From an uncultured Eggerthellaceae bacterium (lineage in GTDB: Bacteria; Actinomycetota; Coriobacteriia; Coriobacteriales; Eggerthellaceae): a stretch of 15,116 bases of DNA. Positions 8,085 to 14,235 of this stretch are shown piece by piece. The notes beneath the pieces were generated by a model. The model saw nothing but the letters and a program-made list of their open reading frames with translations, ran no database searches and was not told where the DNA came from. The position numbers and the translations under genes were made by a program. The DNA is taken from the NCBI GenBank assembly GCA_949450265.1, contig CASTMW010000026.1, positions 1-15,116 of the forward strand, in the 5' to 3' direction. Numbering within the stretch: position 1 is the first letter of the stretch; the number at the start of each line of letters is the position of its first letter.

Positions 8085-9245
8085 CTACGCGTGGCGGTAC
8101 TTGTTCAGGATGTTCATGCGCTCCATGGGGCGCGGGATCTCAATGAGGCGCGGCTCGAAATCGAAGAGCTCAGCCACGGCAACACACGGCGACACCGTCA
8201 GGCAACGTCGCAGGCAGACATCACGGCAGAGCTGGCATTGTGTGCAATCGGCTACCTGAAATTCCAGGTAGCGGCGTTCGGGGTTATCCGGCTCATCGTA
8301 TTCGGCATACTTCAGGGCATCGGTGGGGCACGCCAACACGCACAGGCCGCAGCCGCTGCACAGGCTATCGTCGATCTGCACGCACCCGAAATGCCGCGTT
8401 TCCAGCACGGGGACCGCCAAAGCCGCGCTGGCATCGGGCGGCGTACCCAGCGCCAGCAGGTCGTCCAGCACGCGCATGTTCTGAGCAGCGGGCACCTTCT
8501 CCTTCAGTTTCAGGTTCCGCTTGGGCTGGGGCTGGGAGGGGCTCAGCTTCTCTTCGATGGTCTTCTGCGCCACGTTGCCCGCCACGGTGCGCAGGTAGCT
8601 GCCGGTCTGCGCCATCAGCCCACGCCGATCGGCGCCGCGCACGTCGCGCTCGAACGTGCCCGCGAACTCCGGCGGGAACAAGGACGCGCGCGTCACGATG
8701 ATCGGCCCTTCCACCGCCTCCATCAGACGCACCGCGTTCTCTACCGCCGTGTCGATGGCGTTGTTGACCTGCCCATACTTGCAGGTGGCGCAATCGCCGT
8801 CCACTAACATGATGTCCTGCGCGCCGTCGGCCGCCAGGCGCACCAGCAGCTCTTCACCCGCATGCGCCAAGCAGGGCACCTCGCAGAACAGCTCAGGGTC
8901 GGCCTCGTGCTTGGCCGCTTTGCGTGCACATGCCAAGCACGTCACCCCGCCCGCCGCTCGCGTTGCGCTCAGCGCGCCAGCGCGCACCTTGCCGGCAGGC
9001 GGTTCGTTCGCACTCAGGCACCCCATGGGGCACGCAGCCACACAGGCGCCGCAATTCACGCACGCTGCGCCGTCGATGACCAGTTGCCCATCTTCCAAGC
9101 TGATGGCATCCCACGCGCACACATCCATGCACCGCCGACAGGTGGAGTTGCGATTGCGCACGGCCACGCACGCTTCCTGCACCACGCTGACCTGATCCAC
9201 GCGGAAGAGGTCGGCCACCTCCATCATGTCGTTCAGGGTGGGCAT
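8085..9245 (-). CDS. Multi-cluster 4Fe-4S ferredoxin-type protein next to mobBA
   Basis: This 386-residue protein has 26 cysteines and no visible signal peptide or membrane span, so it is probably a cytoplasmic electron carrier. It has a ferredoxin-like pair at each end: CRRCMDVC (36-43) and CVNCGACVAACPMGC (62-76); then CSGCGLCVLACP (296-307) and CTQCQLCRDVCLRRC (334-348). Between them is a separate cysteine domain: CLAC (103-106), FCEVPC (120-125) and DGDCATC (150-155). A charged, Pro/Gln-rich linker (about 230-265) follows. I chose the ATG at 9245, eight bases after the mobBA stop; the longer open frame (to 9449) overlaps mobBA and its extra residues look like a shadow. Adjacency to mobBA suggests service to a molybdenum or tungsten enzyme, but the exact partner is unknown. 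I do not recognise a named family. Confidence 0.85.
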   Translation of the reverse strand: MPTLNDMMEVADLFRVDQVSVVQEACVAVRNRNSTCRRCMDVCAWDAISLEDGQLVIDGAACVNCGACVAACPMGCLSANEPPAGKVRAGALSATRAAGGVTCLACARKAAKHEADPELFCEVPCLAHAGEELLVRLAADGAQDIMLVDGDCATCKYGQVNNAIDTAVENAVRLMEAVEGPIIVTRASLFPPEFAGTFERDVRGADRRGLMAQTGSYLRTVAGNVAQKTIEEKLSPSQPQPKRNLKLKEKVPAAQNMRVLDDLLALGTPPDASAALAVPVLETRHFGCVQIDDSLCSGCGLCVLACPTDALKYAEYDEPDNPERRYLEFQVADCTQCQLCRDVCLRRCLTVSPCVAVAELFDFEPRLIEIPRPMERMNILNKYRHA

Positions 9246-9253
9246 CCGCTGGT

Positions 9254-10555
9254 CTATTCTCCCAGGTAGCTCTCTTCGATGCGCGCCAGCTCTTCCGGCG
9301 TGTTCGCATTGATGAAGCAGCCACCGCGCGGCTCTACTTCCAGCACGCGCTGCTGGCTGAACTCGCACACCGTGATGGCCGGATCGTCGAAGAACGCCTG
9401 CGCGCGCCGCTCGTCGCGGTCGATGGCGCGCAGGATGGCAGGCACGCACGTGTCGCGTCGGTACATGGCATGGAACGGCTCGAATCCGTGCTGATTGACC
9501 GGCACCACCACATCGGCCCCGGTGTGGGCCATCTCAAGCGCCTCAGCCACCACCAAGCACGGGCTGGCGAAGATCATGTCGCAGGCCACCACCGCCACGA
9601 ACGGATTGCGCGCATTGATGAGCGCCGTGTACATGCCGGGCAGCGCACCGCGGAAATCGTATTCATCGCACACGAGCCGCGGCGGGCAGGGCACGTCCAT
9701 ATCGGCCAAGAAGCCCAGGTTCTCCGGTTCGTTCGTGGTGATGATCAGTTCGTCAGCCACCGCGCTCAGCCGCCGCACCAACCGACAGATCAGAGGATCG
9801 CCCGCGAAGGGCACCGTGGCCTTGCTGCGACCCATCCGACGGCTTTCACCACCCGCTTGGATGACCACGGTCACCCGTGGGCGCACGTAGTGCTCTTCCA
9901 GGAACGCCACGATGCCCGGCGTGTCGAAGATGTCAAAGGCGGGGATGCCGTATGTTCGGGCGGCAGCGGCCGCTTCCGGAATGTCCGTGATGATGGCCAC
10001 CGTGCTGGCACCGGGCGCTTTAGCGGTAAGGTCGGCCGCATGGGCGGCGTGCGCGTCGTTGGCAGCGTGCACGTCATCAGTGTCGCGTTGGTCGGTCGCG
10101 CCGCCCTTTGCCAGCTGCGTGAAGTCGGTGCCCAGGGGCAGCCCCTGCTCGGCTGCCTGCGCAAACGCGGCCGCCACCGCTGCATCGGCCGGATTCGCTG
10201 CGCGCATCAGCTCGATGGTGGGCAGCCCGCTCTTGCGGTATCCCTCCACTATGATGATGTCGTGGCCGGGCATGCTGCGCACGATGTCGGCGCATTCCAC
10301 CTCGTGCGTCAAAGTCTTCACGCGCGCCAGCTTCTCGGGCGAGGCGATGACCGTCTCGGCAGCTCCAGCCTCCCGATGCCGCCAAGAATCTTTGCCAGGG
10401 TAATCTATCTCGAACTTGCTATGGGAATGATGCTTCACCGATCCCACGTCGTGACCGCGCGCCGTCAGCTCGGCGATCAGGCGCTCGATCAGTGTGGTCT
10501 TGCCCGAATTGTGCCGCCCGACGATGGCCACCGCCGGGCTTGGGATGTTCACCAT
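9254..10555 (-). CDS. MobB-MobA fusion, molybdopterin-guanine dinucleotide biosynthesis
   Basis: This 433-residue protein joins two enzymes of molybdenum cofactor maturation. The N-terminal part (about 1-125) is MobB, a GTP-binding protein: AIVGRHNSGKTTLIERLIAE with the Walker A loop at 13-21, then SVKHHSH and IIIVEGYRKSGLPTIEL. The C-terminal part (about 228-430) is MobA, which attaches GMP to molybdopterin: VIQAGGESRRMGRSKA (231-246), then GALPGMYTAL and VAVVACDMIFAS. Between them, residues 150-175 are a low-complexity Asp/Ala/His stretch with no counterpart in the separate enzymes, followed by a Rossmann-like piece (STVAIITDIPEAA). A perfect AGGAGG lies five bases before the ATG. The ferredoxin-type gene starts eight bases after its stop, so they are one operon. 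Fused mobBA is known elsewhere; the linker is the unusual part. Confidence 0.93.
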   Translation of the reverse strand: MVNIPSPAVAIVGRHNSGKTTLIERLIAELTARGHDVGSVKHHSHSKFEIDYPGKDSWRHREAGAAETVIASPEKLARVKTLTHEVECADIVRSMPGHDIIIVEGYRKSGLPTIELMRAANPADAAVAAAFAQAAEQGLPLGTDFTQLAKGGATDQRDTDDVHAANDAHAAHAADLTAKAPGASTVAIITDIPEAAAAARTYGIPAFDIFDTPGIVAFLEEHYVRPRVTVVIQAGGESRRMGRSKATVPFAGDPLICRLVRRLSAVADELIITTNEPENLGFLADMDVPCPPRLVCDEYDFRGALPGMYTALINARNPFVAVVACDMIFASPCLVVAEALEMAHTGADVVVPVNQHGFEPFHAMYRRDTCVPAILRAIDRDERRAQAFFDDPAITVCEFSQQRVLEVEPRGGCFINANTPEELARIEESYLGE

Positions 10556-10567
10556 ATGCGCCTCCTA

Positions 10568-10602
10568 CGCAGCCTTTCCCCCATTATAGGAGAAAGGCTG
10601 CG
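10568..10602 (-). promoter_or_regulatory. mobBA promoter/5' region: consensus -10 inside an 11-base inverted repeat
   Basis: On the minus strand TATAAT occurs at 10588-10583, about 28 bases before the mobBA ATG. It sits in the loop of a perfect inverted repeat, CGCAGCCTTTC (10568-10578) and GAAAGGCTGCG (10592-10602). The AGGAGG ribosome site begins two bases after the repeat. No good -35 is visible. The symmetry around a -10 fits an operator; as RNA, only the 3' arm would be transcribed if this -10 is used. No T-run follows, so it is not a typical terminator. Confidence 0.5.
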
Positions 10603-10770
10603 CACTGCGCGCTGCTCGTGGGCCTGCGTTACCTATCACAATGTATCCAGAAGACATGCGGCATAAAACGAGATACTGCACACCGAATCCGTTTTCTGAA
10701 ATTCTTCGCAGTCACATGGGTCAAGAATGGGCAATCGTATTTCTCGGCGAACCGACGTCGCCCAGGCATC

Positions 10771-10791
10771 GTTTTCCCTTATATGGAAAAC
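10771..10791. repeat. Short inverted repeat at the recR stop
   Basis: GTTTTCC (10771-10777) and GGAAAAC (10785-10791) are perfect complements across a 7-base loop and span the recR stop codon (TAA at 10779-10781). There is no T-run on either side. It is another of the closely spaced dyads in the AT-rich segment 10640-10912. Confidence 0.6.
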
Positions 10792-11480
10792 TCATCGGAC
10801 TCTCCATGGATATTTTTTCGCGAAAAAATATCCAAAAATGGAGATAATTTCGCAAAAAAATCTCCGGAACTTTGGAGAATATGCAATATCAGAGAAACTG
10901 ACGGCGCTACACCTCCCAGCGTCACCTCGTCGGCGAACTCCAGGTCGCCGCCCACAGGCAAGCCGCTGGCCGGGCGCGTCACCGTGATGCCCAGCGGCTT
11001 GATCAGGCGTGCCAGATACGCTGCGGTGGTCTCGCCTTCAATGTTGGGATTGGTGGCCAGCACCACCTCGTCCACCTCTTCGGTGCCAAGGCGCGCCATC
11101 AGCTCGGCAATGCGCAGGTCCTCCGGCCCCACCCCATCCATAGGCGAGAGCGCGCCGCCCAGCACATGGTAGAGGCCGTCGAAGGCGCCCGTGCGCTCGA
11201 TGGGCGAGATATCGCGCGGTTCGCTGACCACACAGATCATGCTGGTGGTGCGGCGCGTGCTGGCGCATATCTCGCACAGCTCGTCCTGCGCGTAGTTGAA
11301 GCATCGGCTGCAGAAGCGCACCGTATCCTTCACTTCTTTGATGGCGTCGGCCAACCGCAGCGCCTGGCCCTTATCTTGGTTCAGGATGAAATACGCCACG
11401 CGCTGAGCCGACTTCGGGCCGATGCCGGGCAGCCGTTCAAGCTCATCGAGCAGCTTCTGTATGGCGGGTGCTGATTGCAT
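10779..11480 (-). CDS. recR: Recombination protein RecR with an abnormal C-terminal tail
   Basis: RecR works with RecF and RecO to load RecA at gaps. Residues 1-189 are a normal RecR: the helix-hairpin-helix LPGIGPKSAQRVAY (17-30), the zinc finger C57-x2-C60...C69-x2-C72, a Toprim domain starting ICVVSEPRDI (82-91), GLYHVLGGALSPMDGVGPEDL, and ASGLPVGGDLEFADEVTLG. RecR normally ends about ten residues later with an 'RALEGRR'-like end, near residue 198. Here, after Gly189 (10913), the sequence becomes GVAPSVSLILHILQSS... and runs to 233, through AT-rich, hairpin-filled DNA. No shifted frame restores the usual end. The tail holds a hydrophobic stretch and Lys/Phe-rich residues of no known family. 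The ATG abuts the ybaB stop with no spacer. The core is intact; the tail's effect on function is unknown. Confidence 0.93.
   Translation of the reverse strand: MQSAPAIQKLLDELERLPGIGPKSAQRVAYFILNQDKGQALRLADAIKEVKDTVRFCSRCFNYAQDELCEICASTRRTTSMICVVSEPRDISPIERTGAFDGLYHVLGGALSPMDGVGPEDLRIAELMARLGTEEVDEVVLATNPNIEGETTAAYLARLIKPLGITVTRPASGLPVGGDLEFADEVTLGGVAPSVSLILHILQSSGDFFAKLSPFLDIFSRKNIHGESDEFSI
10801..10844. repeat. Long near-perfect palindrome in the recR tail
   Basis: Bases 10807-10834 form a perfect 28-base palindrome, arms TGGATATTTTTTCG and its reverse complement. It is flanked by TCTCCA (10801-10806) and the complementary TGGAGA (10839-10844) with a 4-base A bulge. Such a symmetric, A/T-rich dyad can form a cruciform in DNA or a long hairpin in RNA. 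It lies inside the abnormal recR tail. Confidence 0.85.
10854..10878 (-). terminator. Terminator-like hairpin inside the recR tail
   Basis: On the minus strand TCTCC, an 8-base loop and GGAGA are followed by seven T (10860-10854). The stem is short (5 bp), but the T-run is good. It lies where a normal-length recR would have just ended, so it may be the original terminator of the dnaX-ybaB-recR operon, now inside the extended frame. Confidence 0.6.
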
Positions 11481-11783
11481 CTAGAACGGGAGGTTCATCC
11501 CGCCCATGATGCCGTTCATGCGCGCGTTGCTAGTCTCGGTGGCCTCGCGCAGCGCCTCGTTCACCGCCGCCACCACCATGTCCTGCAGCATCTCCACATC
11601 TTCGGGATCCACCGCGGCCGGGTCCATCTTCACCGATACGACCTCCATGCCGCCGGTCACCGTAGCCTCCACCATGCCACCGCCCGCGCTGGCGGTGAAC
11701 TCCATGGCAGCTATCTCTTCCTGCGCCTTGGCAGCATCGCGCTGCATCTTCTGCGCTTGCTTCATCATCTTCTTCATATCCAT
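11481..11783 (-). CDS. YbaB/EbfC family nucleoid-associated protein
   Basis: This 100-residue DNA-binding protein starts MDMKKMMKQAQKMQRDAAKA, with the amphipathic Met/Lys-rich helix typical of YbaB, followed by EFTASAGGGMVEATVTGGMEVVSVKMDP and a helical end with MGGMNLPF. YbaB dimers bind DNA and are usually encoded between dnaX and recR, as here. I place the start at the ATG at 11783; the open frame reaches upstream to 11978, but that part overlaps dnaX in another frame and is not conserved-looking. AAGGGA lies upstream. The stop is directly against the recR ATG, and dnaX ends 47 bases before the start, so the three genes form one operon. Confidence 0.93.
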   Translation of the reverse strand: MDMKKMMKQAQKMQRDAAKAQEEIAAMEFTASAGGGMVEATVTGGMEVVSVKMDPAAVDPEDVEMLQDMVVAAVNEALREATETSNARMNGIMGGMNLPF

Positions 11784-11830
11784 GGTCGTCGGTCCCTTTC
11801 GTTCGTTCGATGGGCGATCGCTGATGATCG

Positions 11831-13951
11831 TCAGTCTACTGGTTCGAATTGTACGTCGTTGCCGAAGGCTGCCGCCAGCGCGTCGTTGAGCTGCTCGGTG
11901 GTGGGCTCGGCGTCGGGCGTTTGTGTCGAGGCTTGCGTTGAAGCTGCCGTGACGGCCGCCGGGGGCTCTTCTTCCCAAGGTGGCGTGGAAGATGCCGGAT
12001 CAGCCAGGTCGTCATAGGCCGACAGCGGCACCTCGTCGGGGTCGGGCGCGGAAGGCTGGGGCTGGAACTGGGAGGCCACAGGTTGCGAATCCGGCATTGC
12101 AGCCGTTGCAGGTTGTGCCTGGGCGGCAGGTTGTGCCTGAGCTGCGGGCTGCGCCTGCGCGACTGCCGCGGAAGGCTGGGGCTGGACGACCGCTGCCTGA
12201 GTTGCCTGAACTGCTTGAGCTGACTGAGCTGCCTGCGCAGCCGCTGCCGACTTCTCCAACGTGAACGGTACGCCCGCGGCGCCCGTCTTCGCCAGCGCAT
12301 CGGCGATGGCATCGCGCACGTCCGGCTTCTGGCTTGCCTGGAAGGCGAACTCCGCATCCATAGGGAACAGGACGCTCAGCTTATCGTCATCGCGGGCGGC
12401 TGCCGTGTTCATCAGCAACGCCGCATACGCTTGGTTCGCCTTCTTCACATGCGCCAGCACCGTGGCCCAGAATTGCGGCAGTTGGGCCTCGTCGGGCAAC
12501 TGGCCGGAAGCCGCAGCGCCCGCGCCAGGTGCGCCTTCGGCGCCTGCGGAAGCGGTCTGCTGCGCGCTGGGCTGCGTGCTGGATTCGGATGCTGCTTGCG
12601 CAGCTGGTGCGGACTGCTGCGCACCGGCTTGCTGGTCTGTCACCGCCGCTGCCGCTTGCTGCGACGCGGTCGCTTGCGGCGCGACGTCGGTCCGTTGCGC
12701 GGAAGCCGCCTGCGGCTGCATGTGCCCCTGACCCCGTGCCTGACCCTGCATCGGTGCCGCAACCGCCGCAGCCTGCGCGGGCACCCCAGCCACGACCCCA
12801 GCTGTGGCGTTGATCCCCCGTTCCAGCGCCTCCACGCGCTCGGCCAGCGCTGCCAGCGTCAGGTCGGAATCGGGGCGCACCATGCGCGTCAGGGCTATCT
12901 CAAAGGACAACCGCTGATTAGTGGACGTCTTCAGTTCCGCCATCAGATCGCCCAGCACACCCAGCATGTTCGCCAAGCGATCGGGCCCGAACCACGCGGC
13001 TTCGCTCTCAAGTTCGCGCCGCGCCGCCTCCGTCAGTTCAAGCACCGTGTCGGCGCCAGCAAGCTGCAGCACGTACATGTTGCGCATGTGCGCAGCCAAG
13101 TCCTGCGCGAACTGCGCCAGATCGGCCCCGGTTTCCATGTATTCGCTCGTCCAACGGAACGCATGCGCCGCATCGCGCGTGCCGATGGCCTTCACGATCT
13201 CGGCCAATTCGCTGGAATCCGAACTGCCCAGCAAGCGCTCGGCAAGCTCGGTGGTCACGCTTCCCTCACCGAACGCGATCAGCTGTTCCAGTGAGGTCAG
13301 CGCATCGCGCATGCCGCCATCGGCCCGATGCGCCACCAGATCCAGCGCATCACCTTCGAAGTCGATCCCTTCCATCTCACAGATGGCACCCAGACGGCTG
13401 ACCAGTTCCTCGTTGCTGATACGCCGGAAATCGAAGCGCTGACAGCGCGAATGGATGGTCTCCGGCACCTTCTGCGGATCGGTGGTGCACAGCACGAAGA
13501 CCACGTGCGCGGGCGGCTCTTCCAGCGTCTTCAGCAGCGCGTTGAACGCCGCGTTGGACAGCATATGGACCTCGTCGATGATGTAGACCTTGGAACGACC
13601 GCGCGTCGGTGCGTAGTTCACGCGCCCGATGATCTCTTCACGCACGTTCTCCACGCCCGTGCGGCTTGCTGCGTCCAGCTCGTAAACGTCCGGGTGCTCG
13701 CCCGCGGCCACCAACTGGCAATCCTCGCAGGTACCGTCGGGGTCGGGCGTGGGACCATGCTCGCATAGCAGCGCCTTCGCCAGCAGGCGCGCCGTGGTGG
13801 TCTTACCAGTACCACGCGGGCCGGTGAAAAGATATGCGTGGCTGACCTTGTCGGCTTCGATCGCGTTCTTCAGCGTGCGTTCGATATGCTCCTGGCCCAC
13901 AACATCCTCGAAGATCTGCGGGCGGTACTTCCGATACAGGGCCTCAGCCAT
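11831..13951 (-). CDS. dnaX: DNA polymerase III subunits gamma/tau
   Basis: This 706-residue protein is the clamp-loader motor of the replicative polymerase. The AAA+ part (1-360) shows KYRPQIFEDVVGQ, Walker A GPRGTGKT (44-51), Walker B IIDEVHML (124-131), KTLEEPPAHVVFVLCTTDP and SRCQRFDFRR. In the zinc module the pattern is C63-x8-D72-x2-C75-x2-C78: the usual second Cys is Asp. A domain III-like helical part follows. Residues from about 395 are a long Ala/Gln/Pro-rich linker, broken by a folded segment (LPQFWATVLAHVKKANQAYAALL), another low-complexity run with the repeat QAQPAA, and an acidic C terminus. GAGAGGAAAG precedes the ATG. It is the first gene of the dnaX-ybaB-recR operon. I see no slippery sequence for a gamma frameshift. 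The linker makes it longer than many DnaX proteins. Confidence 0.95.
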   Translation of the reverse strand: MAEALYRKYRPQIFEDVVGQEHIERTLKNAIEADKVSHAYLFTGPRGTGKTTTARLLAKALLCEHGPTPDPDGTCEDCQLVAAGEHPDVYELDAASRTGVENVREEIIGRVNYAPTRGRSKVYIIDEVHMLSNAAFNALLKTLEEPPAHVVFVLCTTDPQKVPETIHSRCQRFDFRRISNEELVSRLGAICEMEGIDFEGDALDLVAHRADGGMRDALTSLEQLIAFGEGSVTTELAERLLGSSDSSELAEIVKAIGTRDAAHAFRWTSEYMETGADLAQFAQDLAAHMRNMYVLQLAGADTVLELTEAARRELESEAAWFGPDRLANMLGVLGDLMAELKTSTNQRLSFEIALTRMVRPDSDLTLAALAERVEALERGINATAGVVAGVPAQAAAVAAPMQGQARGQGHMQPQAASAQRTDVAPQATASQQAAAAVTDQQAGAQQSAPAAQAASESSTQPSAQQTASAGAEGAPGAGAAASGQLPDEAQLPQFWATVLAHVKKANQAYAALLMNTAAARDDDKLSVLFPMDAEFAFQASQKPDVRDAIADALAKTGAAGVPFTLEKSAAAAQAAQSAQAVQATQAAVVQPQPSAAVAQAQPAAQAQPAAQAQPATAAMPDSQPVASQFQPQPSAPDPDEVPLSAYDDLADPASSTPPWEEEPPAAVTAASTQASTQTPDAEPTTEQLNDALAAAFGNDVQFEPVD
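12047..12186. repeat. Coding repeats in the DnaX linker
   Basis: A 20-base exact repeat, beginning CGCGGAAGG, occurs at 12047-12066 and again at 12167-12186; both encode the QPQPS core on the minus strand. Between them, about 12110-12160, lie near-copies of an 18-base unit encoding QAQPAA. Such repeats can gain or lose copies by slippage and make linker length variable between strains. Confidence 0.75.
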
Positions 13952-13983
13952 CGCGCTTTCCTCTCTTGTTCAGGGTGCGCTCC

Positions 13984-13989
13984 ATTCTA
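13984..13989 (-). promoter_or_regulatory. Candidate -10 element of the dnaX operon
   Basis: TAGAAT on the minus strand lies 33 bases before the dnaX ATG. The position at 17-18 bases upstream (AAACGC) is a poor -35. It is a plausible but weak assignment. Confidence 0.3.
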
Positions 13990-14008
13990 CCATCCGCGCC
14001 ACGCCAGC

Positions 14009-14051
14009 GTTTCACTGCACCCGGTGTGCTCACCTCGGTGCTAAAGGAAAC
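14009..14051. other. Nested stem-loop upstream of dnaX
   Basis: GTTTC (14009-14013) pairs with GAAAC (14047-14051); inside it GCACC (14017-14021) pairs with GGTGC (14037-14041); and inside that GGTG (14023-14026) pairs with CACC (14031-14034) around TGCT. The three stems stack with small internal loops. There is no T-run on either strand. It lies in the 284-base gap between dedA and dnaX, just upstream of the candidate -10. The rest of the gap (about 14052-14235) is AT-richer and shows no gene, tRNA or signal-recognition RNA that I could recognise. Confidence 0.4.
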
Positions 14052-14186
14052 AAAGGATCGCTAGAAGTTGTAAAAACCTAAGAATTGCAAAACGCTCAAT
14101 AGGTAAAGGCTTATACCATGTTCAACGGACGACAGATATTCCCTCTGCAACGTAGCTTCGGGTAAAACACGGATTATTCGTATTTT

Positions 14187-14209
14187 GTCCGAAGGGTTTT
14201 CTGTCGGAC
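14187..14209. terminator. Hairpin after the DedA gene, weak terminator candidate
   Basis: GTCCGA (14187-14192) and TCGGAC (14204-14209) are perfect complements around an 11-base loop, 27 bases beyond the DedA stop on the minus strand. The bases that follow on the minus strand are AAAATACG, not a T-run, so efficient intrinsic termination is doubtful. Confidence 0.3.
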
Positions 14210-14235
14210 TGCTGTGATCAAGCTACTGCAGGATG

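Noticed and set aside
9246..9449. Upstream extension of the ferredoxin-type protein
   Set aside because: It would overlap mobBA by about 200 bases and encodes Arg/His-rich shadow sequence before the natural MPTLNDMMEV start.
9470..10666. Plus-strand open frame of 398 codons opposite mobBA
   Set aside because: Antisense shadow; no motif and no ribosome site, while the minus strand has complete MobB and MobA motifs.
10629..10769. Possible 46-residue minus-strand protein after recR (ATG at 10769, AAGGGAAAACG before it)
   Set aside because: The ribosome site is fair, but the protein is Arg/Phe-rich with no recognisable pattern and lies in AT-rich, hairpin-dense DNA; not enough to call a gene.
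10630..10915. Insertion element or MITE in the AT-rich segment after recR
   Set aside because: I looked for terminal inverted repeats and a target duplication at the two composition boundaries and found none, so the segment is reported as unexplained rather than as a mobile element.
10641..10987. Plus-strand frames across the recR tail and the intergenic gap
   Set aside because: No homology is visible, they overlap each other, and they read through the palindromes; likely chance frames.
14052..14235. tRNA or small signal-recognition RNA upstream of dnaX
   Set aside because: No GGTTCGAATCC-type T-arm or conserved SRP core was seen on either strand.
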